DNA of 64,000 nucleotides from Paragordius varius (lineage: Eukaryota; Nematomorpha): NCBI GenBank assembly GCA_964247055.1, contig OZ176053.1, positions 10,478,001-10,542,000 of the forward strand, in the 5' to 3' direction. The translations under genes were made by a program, and so were the position numbers. The notes under the pieces are model-generated. The model was not told the DNA's origin. It worked only from the letters and a program-made list of their open reading frames with translations, and searched no databases. Of this stretch, positions 1 through 11,800 are shown piece by piece. Positions within the stretch are counted from its first letter, which is position 1; each line of letters starts with the position of its first letter.

Positions 1-443
1 AAAAACTGTCATTTTTCAACGTTGATGTTTTTTACAGGGACTTTATAAATAGAAATATTTTGATATTTGACTAGATACTATGCATTTAACTTTTAATATC
101 TTACCTAACCTATTTATAAAATGATTTTAATAAAACAAAGACATATAAAATTTTTGTTGTTTAATATATTTTTTTATCAATCGATATAACAATGGGAAAT
201 CATAGCATAATTTTTATAAATTTATTATGATAGTAAAATGCAACGGGATATCATGATTTTGGTTTGGGTTAGTAGTGATAGAAGGTTTTGTACACTCTTG
301 TGATAAATGCTCCATCTTTAAAAAATGGTTTGTGGTTTTTTATATATTTTTTATGGCGAAGTTCATTCCAAATTATATTATTAAAATATATCAAATATAA
401 AAAAAGGAAATCGATATTTTAAAAATTTAATTTTAAGTATGGG
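1..443. other. AT-rich non-coding DNA, nothing recognised
   Basis: I see no coding frame, RNA gene or structured repeat here. It ends where the first long-TIR MITE begins. Confidence 0.5.
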
Positions 444-972
444 CTTAACACTTCGATTCGAATTGGGTGATTAAATACCCCAGACAATATTGAAAATGGT
501 ATTTTAAACTCTGAAAGAAACGGTTTCAATTTAAATATTTATGCTTCTATCCTATTAAAAATTATATAAATAAACTTAAATATCTAAATAAAAGTTAGTT
601 TTGGAAAAAAAGTTCCGTCTCAAACTATTTAGTCGCCATTTTTATTACATTAATTAATATATCGTTAATTTAATTTCAAATCTAAAATTGAGTTTATATT
701 TTTATTATAACATTGATATAAGCTGAAAAAGTGGTATATTTCGCATTATTTTTACATTTACTTATGCACACATGCTGTTGGCTAATTTTTACCTTTAAGT
801 TCTACCTCTAAATAAATATAAACAAGTATTTTTGAAAGATTTTATATATTTCAGCTAATTAATGTTATGCAAGTGTAAGCTTTTGTCATCATTTCAATTG
901 ATTTCATAGTTTTTTGAAATTTTTAATTTTATTCAAGCCTGGGTTATCTAAATACCACAATTACAGTCGAAG
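444..972. mobile_element. Long-TIR MITE, family A, copy 1
   Basis: The left end reads CTTAACACTTCGATTC, followed by a short palindrome that ends in ATACCCCAG. The right end (about 930-972) is an imperfect inverted copy that finishes in TCGAAG. Internal sequence is shared, in the opposite orientation, with the copies at 2239-2801 and 42346-42850; for example both contain the stretch encoding the 'atggcggccaagtagttt' motif. No open transposase frame is present, so it is non-autonomous. I could not fix the target-site duplication, so the superfamily is open. Confidence 0.65.
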
Positions 973-1689
973 GAATAAAATTAATGTGTTGTATTTAAGT
1001 GTTAAGCTCCAATTGCTTTTAAATAGGCTAATTTACTAAATATAAACGTAAAAATTCATAGGTTGAGTGATAAAATTTTCAAATATGTGATAAATTTTGA
1101 TATACATAAATTTCAAAAAATACTTTCATTTAATCAAATCTTTTTGAAGTGGGAGCCTTTAAAAAATTCTAAAGCAAGAGAATTGTTTTGCGCTATCATA
1201 TCGTTTCCATTATTCCTCAAAATATATGAGGTCAACTTTAATAATATTTTGCAAAAATTAAATTTTAAAAAAGGGTTGGTATCAAAATTTAACTTATAAT
1301 TAAAACTTTTATCGTGCAATTTTAGCATTTTTGCTTTAAAAGAAAGGTGCCCATTCAAAAGGCAAAATTTTGGACTTTCGGAGACCACATCTAAAAAATT
1401 CTTTAAAAATTTAATATTAATTTTAAATGTATTTTATGATATATTTTAGTGATATTTTTTGACATAAACCATTTACCTTACATGTGCGACAATTTCGATA
1501 TCTTTAATATATCATTTACTACGAAAGTCATAACAACTATTTTATATTTCTCGTAAGGGCCGAAACCAAAAGGCCCATAATAATCCTGATACATTTCCTA
1601 TCAGAATCTATATATTTCATCAGGATTTTTCATACCCCCGATTTTAACTCCGTGAAATGTCTAATGATCATGTTCTTGTCTAAGTATCA
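973..1689. other. Non-coding DNA between MITEs
   Basis: AT-rich sequence. The short open frames on both strands (1063-1299 +, 1134-1388 -) overlap each other, lack recognisable domains and look like chance. Confidence 0.4.
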
Positions 1690-2220
1690 GATTAACTAGA
1701 GATTTAACTCAACGATATTCAAACCGCAAACCACGGGAAGGATACGGCCCTAAAATGTTTTTTCTGTCTCTCAATTCGAATGCTTATTTGGATTATAAAT
1801 ATCTCAAAATGTCTCAAACAGTTAGGAAGTTTTATGTCAGCCCTTAAGACAATATAATTTTTTTGCTGCTCTTTAAACATTTTGGCCAGCACCACGGATG
1901 TAACCCATCTAAAAATAAAAGACTTAAATATCATTGTTAAACTCGTTATATATTGATTATCATTAATACGATTAATATCTCTGACAGCTGCGGAAGTGTA
2001 AGAGATAAAATTGAAAACTTACACAACCTTGGGATGGTAAACCATGCTATAAAGTGGATATAAAATTCACGGATCCGTACATAGTGCCCATAAAAATTGT
2101 CGTGGATGCTTCTAAACGGATTGAAGTCTCTATAAAATAATAAAATTACGCGTTAATGCTTCATAATAAAAGGTGGGATGGTTTGTGCGCAGATGGTGTA
2201 GGGTAATGAGTCACATTAAC
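1690..2220. other. GC-enriched, coding-like patch, unresolved
   Basis: This stretch is visibly less AT-rich than its flanks. It gives protein-like readings in several frames on both strands: for example a plus-strand frame with 'DPYIVPIKIVVDASKRI' near 2072-2130, and a minus-strand frame over 1719-1934. No single phase-consistent exon chain emerges and no family is recognised. It could be a decayed transposase, or exons of a gene split by very short introns. Confidence 0.25.
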
Positions 2221-2238
2221 ACTTGGATACACATTCAT

Positions 2239-2801
2239 TTTAGTTCTTCGATTCAAATTGGGGTAGTTAAATACCCCAGGCCTGTTTATAATTAAATTCT
2301 TTAAAAAATATGGAATGAATCGAAACCATGGGAAAATCTTGCACTATATAACATTAATAAACCGAAATATATAAAAAATTTTATTCAAAAAAACTTGATA
2401 ATACTTATTTAAAGCCAAAACCGAAAGGTAAAAATTTAGCCAATGTGACATGCCCACAATGGTAAAATTGAAAAACAATACAAAATAAACAGCTTTTTCT
2501 ATTTCTATCAATGTTAGATGGAATTTAAATCAAAAATTAGCTTTATTTTACCCTTAAAATTAAATAAAGACGATATTTTGCAAAAATTTTGTAAAATAAA
2601 AATGGCGGCCAAGTAGTTTGACATGGAGCTTTTTTTTCAAAACAAAATTTTATTTAGATATTTTGGCATATTTATATAATTTTTATTAGGATAGAAGCAT
2701 AAATTTAAATTGGGACTGTTTCCTTCAGTAGTTTTTTAAAAATCCTAACTCAAATTTAGTCTGGGGTATTTAGATACCCCAATTTGAATCGAAGTGTTAA
2801 G
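2239..2801. mobile_element. Long-TIR MITE, family A, copy 2
   Basis: The left end (CTTCGATTCAAATTGGGG, about 2246) is mirrored at the right end (about 2760-2801), which finishes as CGAAGTGTTAAG. Its reverse complement equals the left end of the copy at 444. Each TIR is itself palindromic, with GGGGTA...TACCCC flanking an AT core. The element is about 560 bp and non-autonomous. A third diverged copy lies at 42346-42850, and solo end fragments lie near 16811-16850 and 37676-37710. Confidence 0.75.
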
Positions 2802-3051
2802 ACTAACTGTTGATAAAAAGAATATGGTACAATGCTGGAAAGTGCATATCTTCATAACATGTGAAAATAAGTATTGGGCAACAAGAGACGTAAATGTGAG
2901 TTCGTCAGGATTTTATAGTGAGTTAACTGTTCAAAGTTTATCGTCTCATCGCACTGTAAAACCATCGCAGTTATTTTTATTGTGCAAAAAATATGAGGAT
3001 ACATTATTTGTGCAGGAGTGGGATGCTGAAACGAACCGGTGGTTAAAATAG
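2802..3051 (+). CDS. Possible 3'-terminal exon of an unknown protein
   Basis: An open frame of about 83 codons runs from the end of the MITE to a TAG stop at 3049-3051. Composition looks coding: it is rich in W, C, V, S and K, and ends in 'EWDAETNRWLK'. The frame has no ATG near its left end. The nearest acceptor-like AG (2800-2801) is the last dinucleotide of the upstream MITE. That would make it a terminal exon entered in phase 2, with its other exons to the left or lost. I recognise no family. It may equally be a gene fragment stranded by MITE insertion. Confidence 0.3.
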
Positions 3052-4543
3052 GTTAGCGCAAAAACGACTTAAAATTTTGCATGCATCGATTGTGGCATGA
3101 AAAGCGATTATTATTCTTTTTACGCTCATAAAATTATATTATTCTTTAATGAAATACACAAAATAGTTGCCACATATATTGATAAAACAAAATTTTAATT
3201 AAACATTATTCTTAATTATGTTGATTGCTGAAATAGGTATTTAATAATTTTAAACCTTTTTTTAACCATAAAAATATATTTCATATTATCTGCATTACTC
3301 CTATTAAATTTTATAATTATTTTCGATTTCAAACATCGTCGCATGCACTTGGCGCGGTATATAACAATTATGATAAAATAAAATCATTTAAATATTAGTT
3401 TTTTTGTAATTTTGGTGTCTTTTTCTGTCCAGAAAATTTGTTGCCTTGGTCCAATATAACTTAAAGATAATTATTTATATTCTCATGCTTTTTTATTATC
3501 TAACTCAATGCGCGAATATTTTTTGAAGGAAATCTTAATATCATAACCAAACTTATCTCAATTTTAATTGGTTTAAGCAATTATTATCATTTATGTTATA
3601 TGTATTATAAATATGCCAAAATGCTTTAAATATCACGTAAGAGAAGGCTCTTTATATCATATTTTGCAAAAACCACACTTGCACATGTTTTGATTAATAT
3701 TGAAATAAAAAATAATATTTTTATTTATATAATTTCGAATTATATAATTTTAATAATTTATGAATCCCATTTAACACTTAACAATGCCCGCTAATTCGAT
3801 TTACGGTATATATTTTAATTATAACTCTACCCATGTTTTGATCTTGCATTAATATAAATGTCAAATTAGGGGTTATCTCTTTTTTATATAAGTTTATAAA
3901 GTAGCTCTATAAAATACAGAAGTCATCATTCTTTAAAAAGTTATTTGCTTTCTCTGAGTGCCATATGAATCAATCATTGAGCCGACTCAAATTTTTTTTA
4001 TATATATAAATAAGTCGAATGACACTTCCTATTTGGTTTTTTCTGAGCCATAAAAATTGTAACTCAAAATTTTTTCCTAATATTGAATTTGCTCTTAAAC
4101 TCCTGGCTATAGGCTCTTCACAATGACATGGCCTAAGTTTTTCGAAAAGAATCGAATAATATTATTTTCTTAAATTATACTCTACCTACAAACTATTTGT
4201 TAAAACTATTTTAATTGAATATTTTATTAAATTCAAATTTTCTCGTTTTTGGCTAGCTTGTTATTATCATATGTTTTGCAAGATATCAAGATTAGGTTCT
4301 AATGTTGTCGGCATTATATAAATTGTTATATCAAGGATTTGTTTTCAAAAAATAATTATTTGAATTTTTGGTGAAAACAAAAATAAATATAATATAGCAA
4401 GCCGCCCCATATTTAAAACTAGTTTAAATATTTTTTATGTTTCACTATTAATATATTTCACCTCCTTTTCAGAATATATGGTTAACATTAATATCCACAG
4501 TGTACAAAATTGGGGGTCATGAGAAAATATATTGATTAAATAA
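3052..4543. other. AT-rich intergenic DNA
   Basis: About 1.5 kb with no coding frame or structured repeat that I can support. It ends at the 8-bp target duplication of the next element. Confidence 0.5.
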
Positions 4544-4711
4544 ATGTATTCCATTGCTTGGATTCGGAACCCGGTTCCTGGGATTTTAATACAAGAACCG
4601 GTTCCGGTTCCAGAATTTCAGGAACCAACCCGGTTCTATCTATAAATTTTTAGGAACCACGGTTTCGGTTCCATCCCCATAATTAGTGGTTCCTATATGA
4701 TTTTTATTATA

Positions 4712-4966
4712 CAGTAAAAATTGAAATTATACTGACAAAAAATATAAAACAAATATTTTCTTAAAAAGATCTTGTTTTTTTTTAAATATAATTTATTGTT
4801 TTTATCTACAGAGTATAATACAGACATGTAAATTTGAAATATCAATTATATATTTTTAATATTTAATAGTTTATATAGGATAAATTAAGGTTTAAAAAAG
4901 TATGGTTGTCTTTTGAAAACTGTCTTTAAATTTTTATGTTTTGCCCTATAATATCCATTATTAATG
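4712..4966. mobile_element. Mariner-type MITE (family B), nested in the hAT element
   Basis: It starts TA|CAGTAAAAATTGAAATTATA and ends ...TTAATG|TA, so it is flanked by TA on both sides. The right half contains 'aaaagtatggttgtctttt', shared with the copy at 20627-20918 and the fragment at 58035-58130. TA target sites and a CAGT terminus suggest Tc1/mariner mobilisation. Confidence 0.55.
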
Positions 4967-5320
4967 TAAAAATTTTATTCTATTATTTAAATTTCACACT
5001 ACATATTACATACTTCAAACTTTAAACCAAAAACTAAGCGCCTAATATTATATTAGCAATACTCTCTGAATTTCGGGCCCTTCGGCTCTTCTATAAAAAG
5101 TAATAGCCATAAGTCGTTTAATGATACTACATATGTTCGTGGATATAGGTTTCTGTTGAAAGAATTTTTTTCACCCTTAATTTTCTATTATTAGCCCTGA
5201 GAAGACGTTTGACCAGCCATTTTTATAGTGCAATAATTTTTTAAAATTAAATAATATTTTTTTAGATGCCATACTTAATTAAACTCTCAATTTATACCTT
5301 TGTACTTATATTTCCCATTA

Positions 5321-6631
5321 TCTATATATTTATAAAAATGGAAAATGCTGGCTTTGTGATCTGGTACAGGAAAACCGGTAGACCCAATCAAATCCAAATA
5401 CCAAAAAAATATAATCATTAATAAATGTCCCGACAATAGCTTCGCCCTTTTTTTGAAATAGGCCCCCAGTTCGGGCCCACCCCGTATGAAAAACGGGTTT
5501 TTCTAAAAACAGAAGTCCACAAAATCGTGTTTTTGAGACAATTTTCTGGAGAACATGTTGGACCATTCAATTTCAAATATGATTTTTGTTTACTTATTTT
5601 CTAATGCGCCGAACATAGTCGAGTCACTTTTTTGATTTAGGCCCTCTTTTTACCCGCTCCCCCCGTAAAATGCCATTTTTTTCAAAAAAAAACTAAGTCC
5701 AGAAAAATATTTTTTTAATTGTATTTTTTTGCCCACGGTATGAGACTGTAAAAATTCGAGAAAGATTTTTCGTATTGCCTGTTAAAAGGCAAAAATTTTA
5801 GTCAAGCGTTTCTTTGATGATAGATGCTGAGTAAGGAGTATCTATCATCTGTATAGCATGTTAAAAGATATATGGATATTAATATATTTATGGTAATCTA
5901 TATATTTATAAAAATGGAAAATGCTGGCTTTGTGATCTGGTACAGGAAAACCGGTAGACCCAATCAAATCCAAATATCGAAAAAATATAATCATTAATAA
6001 ATGTCCCGGCAATAGCTTCGCCCTTTTTTTGAAATAGGCCCCCAGTTCGGGCCCACCCCGTATGAAAAACGGGTTTTTCTAAAAACAGAAGTCCACAAAA
6101 TCGTGTTTTTGAGACAATTTTCTGGAGAACATGTTGGACCATTCAATTTCAAATATGATTTTTGTTTACTTATTTTCTAATGCGCCGAACATAGTCGAGT
6201 CACTTTTTTGATTTAGGCCCTCTTTTTACCCGCTCCCCCCGTAAAATGCCATTTTTTCAAAAAAAACAAAGTCCACAAAAATATTTTTCTGATTGTATTT
6301 TTTTGCCCACGGTATGAGACTGTAAAAATTCGAGAAAGATTTTTCGTATTGCCTGTTAAAAGGCAAAAATTTTAGTCAGGCGTTTCTTTGATGATAGCTG
6401 CTGAGTAAGGAGTATCTATCATATGTATAGCATGTTAAAAGATATATGGATATTTATACATTATTTATGGTAATCTATATATTTATAAAAATGGAAAATG
6501 CTGGCTTTGTGATCTGGTACAGGAAAACCGGTAGACCCATTCAAATCCAAACTTTGAACCCCCCCCCCCCCCCCCCCCCAGAAGTCCGAAGGACTTCCTC
6601 GGGCTGCGTAGCAGCACGAGATTCACGCTAG
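5321..6631 (+). mobile_element. Non-autonomous Helitron, complete 5' and 3' ends
   Basis: The 5' end is TCTATATATTTATAAAAATG, preceded by A (5320). The 3' end is ATTCACGCTAG (6621-6631), followed by T (6632). Eleven bases before the 3' end lies a GC-rich hairpin, CTCG-GGCTGC-GTA-GCAGC-A-CGAG (about 6598-6620). TC start, CTAG end, upstream hairpin and A|T insertion are the canonical Helitron signature. The body is two units of about 576 bp (5321-5896, 5897-6473) plus a terminal part with a 21-C run (6559-6579). No Rep/helicase ORF is present, so it depends on an autonomous partner elsewhere. Confidence 0.8.
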
Positions 6632-7986
6632 TAAATTAGCGCAATCGAAAATAACTAAATAAAAATCATATTTAAAATTGAATGGTCCAACACGTTCTCC
6701 GGAAAATTGTCTCAAAAACACGATTTTGTGGACTTCTGTTTTCAAAAAAAAACCCGTTTTTCATACGGGGTGGGCCCGAACTGGGGGCCTATTTCAAAAA
6801 AAGGGCGAAGCTATTGTCGGGACATTTATTAATGATTATATTTTTTCGATATTTGGATTTGATTGGGTCTACCGGTTTTCCTGTACCAGATCACAAAGCC
6901 AGCATTTTCCATTTTTATAAATATATAGATTACCATAAATAATGTATTAATATCCATATATCTTTTAACATGCTATACATATGATAGATACTCCTTACTC
7001 AGCATCTATCATTAAAGAAACGCTTGACTAAAATTTTTGCCTTTTAACAGGCAATACGAAAAATCTTTCTCGAATTTTTACAGTCTCATACCGTGGGCAA
7101 AAAAATACAATCAAAAAAATATTTTTGTGGACTTTGTTTTTTTTTGAAAAAAATGGCATTTTACGGGGGGAGCGGGTAAAAAGAGGGCCTAAATCAAAAA
7201 AGTGACTCGACTATGTTCGGTGCAATCGAAAATAAGTAAACAAAAATCATATTTGAAATTGAATGGTCCAACACGTTATCCAAAAAATTGACTTAACCCA
7301 TTTTTCACACGGGGTGGGCCCAAACTGGGGACCTAATTCCAAAAAAGGGCGAAGCTATTGTCGGGGCATTCACTGATTAAATTTTTTCGATGTTTGGATT
7401 TGAATGGCTTCATCGGTTTTCCGGAAACAGATCACAAAGTTATATGAAAAATCAGTTTTTAGCGGGTAGCTCCTTACCCAGCAGCTATCATCAAATAAAC
7501 GGTGGACTAAAATTTTTGCCTTTTAACAGGGAATACGTGGAATCCATATTGAATTTTTACGGTCTCATACCTAGGGCGAAAAATCGATTTAAAAAATTAT
7601 TTTTGTGGACTTTGTTTTTTTAAAAAAATGGCATTTTACGGGGGGAGCGGGTAAAAAGAGGGCCTAAATCAAAAAAGTGGCTCGGCTATGTTCAGCGCAA
7701 TCGAAAATAACTAAATAAAAATCATATTTAAAATTGAATGGTCCAACACGTTCTCCGGAAAATTGTCTCAAAAACACGATTTTGTGGACTTCTGTTTTCA
7801 AAAAAAAAACCCGTTTTTCATAAGGGGTGGGCCCGAACTGGGGGCCTATTTCAAAAAAAGGGCGAAGCTATTGTCGGGACATTTATTAATGATTATATTT
7901 TTTCGATATTTGGATTTGATTGGGTCTACCGGTTTTCCTGTACCAGATCACAAAGCCAGCATTTTCCATTTTTATAAATATATAGA
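6632..7986 (-). mobile_element. 3'-truncated Helitron copy, opposite orientation
   Basis: Read on the minus strand, it begins with the same TCTATATATTTATAAAAATG 5' end (at 7986, preceded by A on that strand) and contains the same internal units. It stops at about 6639 without the poly-C tract, hairpin or CTAG end. Its broken edge abuts the 3' terminus of the plus-strand copy, with seven unrelated bases (6632-6638) at the join. The two copies therefore face each other tail to tail inside the hAT element. Confidence 0.7.
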
Positions 7987-8828
7987 TTTAATTATTATGC
8001 AACACTATATTTATTTCTCTATACACTTGAAATTGTTTGATTTATAATTGTTTATCTTGGTTTTATCATTATAATAATAATTTTATAAATCTTTAATCAA
8101 AAGTCAGGAACCGAAAATGGAACCGGTTCTCAATGTAAAGAACCGGTTCCGGAACCGCTAAATTTACAAGAAACCAGCGAGGGTTAAGTTCATCCCCGGG
8201 AACCACCCCGGTTCCGGTTCCGAAAATTCAGAAACCGCCCGGTATCATTTTTAAATTCTTGAGAACCAACGCGGTTCCGGTTCCACTTGTTCAGGAACCG
8301 ACCCGGTTCCGATTCCCATTTTTAAACCGGTTTCAATCCCTGATATATTCTGATAGATGAAAAATGTATGAGAATTATCATGGTAATTTTGGTTTTGGCT
8401 CTTACGAAGTGTAAATAACTTTCTTATATTACTCTCTGAAACCAAAAGAACCATGAGATTCCTGAATATTTGGAATATATATTTCATCACGACATCTTTT
8501 GTGTACACTATGTATAGATGGAAGAAATATAAATCAGATTTATTTGATGTAATTATATAGAAATTAGCATATATTGAAAAATTGAGTATATAAGTAAATA
8601 ATTCTTAAAATTATTATACAATTACGGTTAAAGCCCCAGTTTAAGATCACAAAACATATTAAATATTTAAATAGCAATTTAATTTAAATCATATCATTTA
8701 GAAAAAATTTTATATTTGCGATTTATAGCTCCTATAATGGCTCCACATATGATTACATAGTATTTGTTATCTTTTATGCTGATGCACGGTTTGGTTCAAT
8801 AAGTGTTATAATTTAGCAATTAATAACA

Positions 8829-8880
8829 AGAGCCGGGGTGTCCAAAACACATATGGCTTCGCGGGTCGCATTAGAACTAG
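8829..8880. mobile_element. hAT-like terminal fragment
   Basis: 'GGGGTGTCC...' followed by 'ATGGCTTCGCGGGTCGCA' resembles the terminal and subterminal sequence of the hAT MITEs at 56733-57052 and 60053-60316. No partner end is visible nearby, so I call it a fragment. Confidence 0.35.
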
Positions 8881-11800
8881 CGAATGAACTTGTAAATTAG
8901 GAGGAACTTTTTTTTCCAAAGAACTGTATATAGCCCGGAAAATTTAATGATGTAGAGCATACATATTTTCCCGAATTATATTTTTATTAAATAAACCTTA
9001 GCTTCTGAATCCTATAGAAATGCTTTCCAGTTATTAAAGCAAAGAAACAATTTAATCATAATTAATGATAAGTGTAGTATCTGCGATATTTAACTATCTA
9101 ATATTTTTGGCTTATTGCGATGTTCAACATTTCACAACTGGGTCCTTAACGGTAATAGTCAAGGCTAACTTTATCAAAACAAAAACTCGAACTTTGACAA
9201 GCTGGGTAGTTTCATTCTTTCTTGCTTCAGCTGATGAGATGATTACATAAAAGTAATTTATAAGCACTTAAAATGTAGTATAACATTTTTTTAACAATGT
9301 AATGATAAAAGATTTTGTTTACTTTCTTTTTATTATGACTAATTGATCAAAAATTTTACCTGTAAAAAAAGAAAATTTCAACTATTATATAACTCAATAT
9401 AAATTAACATAATCATAAAGCTTTATTTATATTATTAACCAAAATATAAGGGATTTGTTGGTTGGATTCTTTAAAGATTTACAATTTTTATATGAGTTAA
9501 TCAATCAAAAACATTGTGCTTCCTGAAAAATAAAATAGATTTTATACATAAAAATTCGATCGAGCGAAATGAAAAGGTGTTGTTAAATGCGCACATTCGA
9601 GAAAATAAAATAAATAAATTATATAATCATATTTAATTTACATTTAAAACCTATTCTCAATATAAAAAATATTTTCTTTATTATTACTTATAATAATAAT
9701 TAAAAATTTTTTCACTTTATTAATATATTTTATTATTATTTTTTTTGTTAATTTATTTACACATCAATGATCCGCAACCATATATTATTCCATTAATTTT
9801 AAACGCATTTGAGAATTAATTTTATTAAATTTTCAAAAATTTATAAATTGTATCCCGTATGATTATTATCTGTAAAATTAATATTATCTATGTCAAAAAT
9901 TATTTGTTTAATGGATTATTAATATTTTATCAATCCATGTATGGATGGATGTGAAAAGAAAGAAAGGTGAGTGTTAAACAAATCTTGTTTTAGTTTAAAG
10001 AAATTTTTTTTACTGTTAATTTTTTTTAATTTTGATCTTGATAATTTTTATGTCACTTATTATATGTTTTAATGATTTATTGACCTATCTTTAAATTATC
10101 ACACTAACATAGGGGTATCGGATTCAAAATTTAAATCTTGATAAATTATATTTTAACTAAATTGACATATAATTCCAATATGGGGATTTGTTTTGAAAAA
10201 TATATTTTATAAAATGAATGGTTTATTTCAATTTTGATGTGAATATATGGAACTTTAATTTTCGGCTATATATATTAAAATGGGCCTATTTTTAAGATAC
10301 CTTTTTTAAGAATTAATATAATAATGTAAAAAATAATATTTTTTAAGATGACAAGACATTTAGAAAACCCCAATGTTGCATTTTTTTAAAAAAAATACTA
10401 TATAAACAGTCCTTCCAAAAATAATGTTTTATATGTGAATCTGTACTATATTCCTTTTTTAAACTGTTTGGCTACAAAAAGTGGTTTTTCCATTTCCGCT
10501 ATTCCTCAGTAGATAAAATAAATAAAAATTCACATACATGATTATAATTTTTGAAAAGGAACAAGCCAAATCTCTATAAACTAGCGGCGTTAACAATGAA
10601 AATATGTCCACGGCCGAATGAAAAAGTTTACAAGATTGTAGCTCTCAAAAAAATAAGACTAACATTTTAAAGATTTAATAGCAACGATTTTTGTAGTTAG
10701 TATATTTAACACAAGCTAAAAATGAAGTTTTGGTTTTCAATATAGACAATCTTTTCACACAATAAACTACCTTGTGGCTTATTGACTCATCCCTGACTTA
10801 TTAATGTTAATTGTACGGAAGGAATGATTATATTTCTTCAGTTCTGTTGAATATAATTATGAAATATATTCGCTCCATTGTATTAAAACTATGGGTGCTT
10901 TAACTATTGAAACATATTATTCTCTCTAGATATTGATTTTGTATTTTTTGAACCACTAAAAATATTCATAGTGATCAAAAAGTCATCCATTTACTAAAGT
11001 TTTTTACTTAAATAAATGGAAATTTTTAATGACTCAAACCATCTTTTTCATGTTGTCTAAAAATGATATTCCCTTGATAATATCATCATTACATTTTGCA
11101 TACTAATAAAGAAAAACTGTATTGTTTAGAATATTCTGCAATATTGTTATTGGTTCTAATTATATCATTATTGAGTCATGAATATAAATTAGTTTGAAAA
11201 ATACATAAAGAAAAAAAGGACAACTTTATAAAAAATTAGTTTATATAAAATATTTTTCATAACCAAGATCAGATCCCTCTTGTAATTTATTATATATACA
11301 TTAAAAATAAATTATTCATAAAAGATGGAAATGAAAAATAGTGGACCTCGATTGGAATAGTTATAAAGGAATATTTTAACTCTTAGTAGTGTTTTATAGT
11401 GTACATACTAATAACTAATAAACAGAAGTGCGCATAGGCTAAATCAGGAAAAGTTCCCTGAACTTTACTCTATATATTTTATATATACTTATAATACATG
11501 AAAGAAAGCTAGCTCCGTTATAAATTAAATCATAACATTAAACACCGTAAGTTAGTACGTACATTGGAAATATTACAAAACAACATTTTGCTACTATATC
11601 ACGATTTACATTAACATTTATATTCAAACCTAAATGTACATCTAAAATTATTTTAAATTCATTTTTTTGGAAAAATCATCAACTATATGTAATAATTAAT
11701 TAAAAAGCATAGAGAATGCGAATTATTGAACTTTAACGCATATTGAATGGCAAAAATGGTTGTGGTTAACTGAACTTTTCTTAATAATTCCATGAAAAAA

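Larger units (their letters stand above)
4552..8342. mobile_element. hAT-like non-autonomous element with nested insertions
   Basis: The right end (CCGGTTTCAATCCCTG, ending 8342) is the reverse complement of a typical hAT terminus beginning CAGGGATTG. The left end begins CATTGCTTGG at 4552. Flanking octamers ATGTATTC (4544-4551) and ATATATTC (8343-8350) match at 7 of 8 bases, as expected for hAT target duplications. Both subterminal regions (4560-4680 and 8108-8330) are packed with palindromic GGAACCGGTTCC-type motifs. The middle is filled by a mariner-type MITE (4712-4966) and a Helitron pair (5321-7986), so the original element was probably about 0.9 kb. No transposase frame is visible. Confidence 0.6.

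Noticed and set aside
5330-7977. Repeated 70-106-codon open frames in the Helitron units (also 29296-36495)
   Set aside because: They recur in every tandem unit, in overlapping frames, track the repeat rather than any gene, and have no start context or domain.
9065-9250. 61-codon ORF
   Set aside because: No homology, splice context or neighbours to support it.
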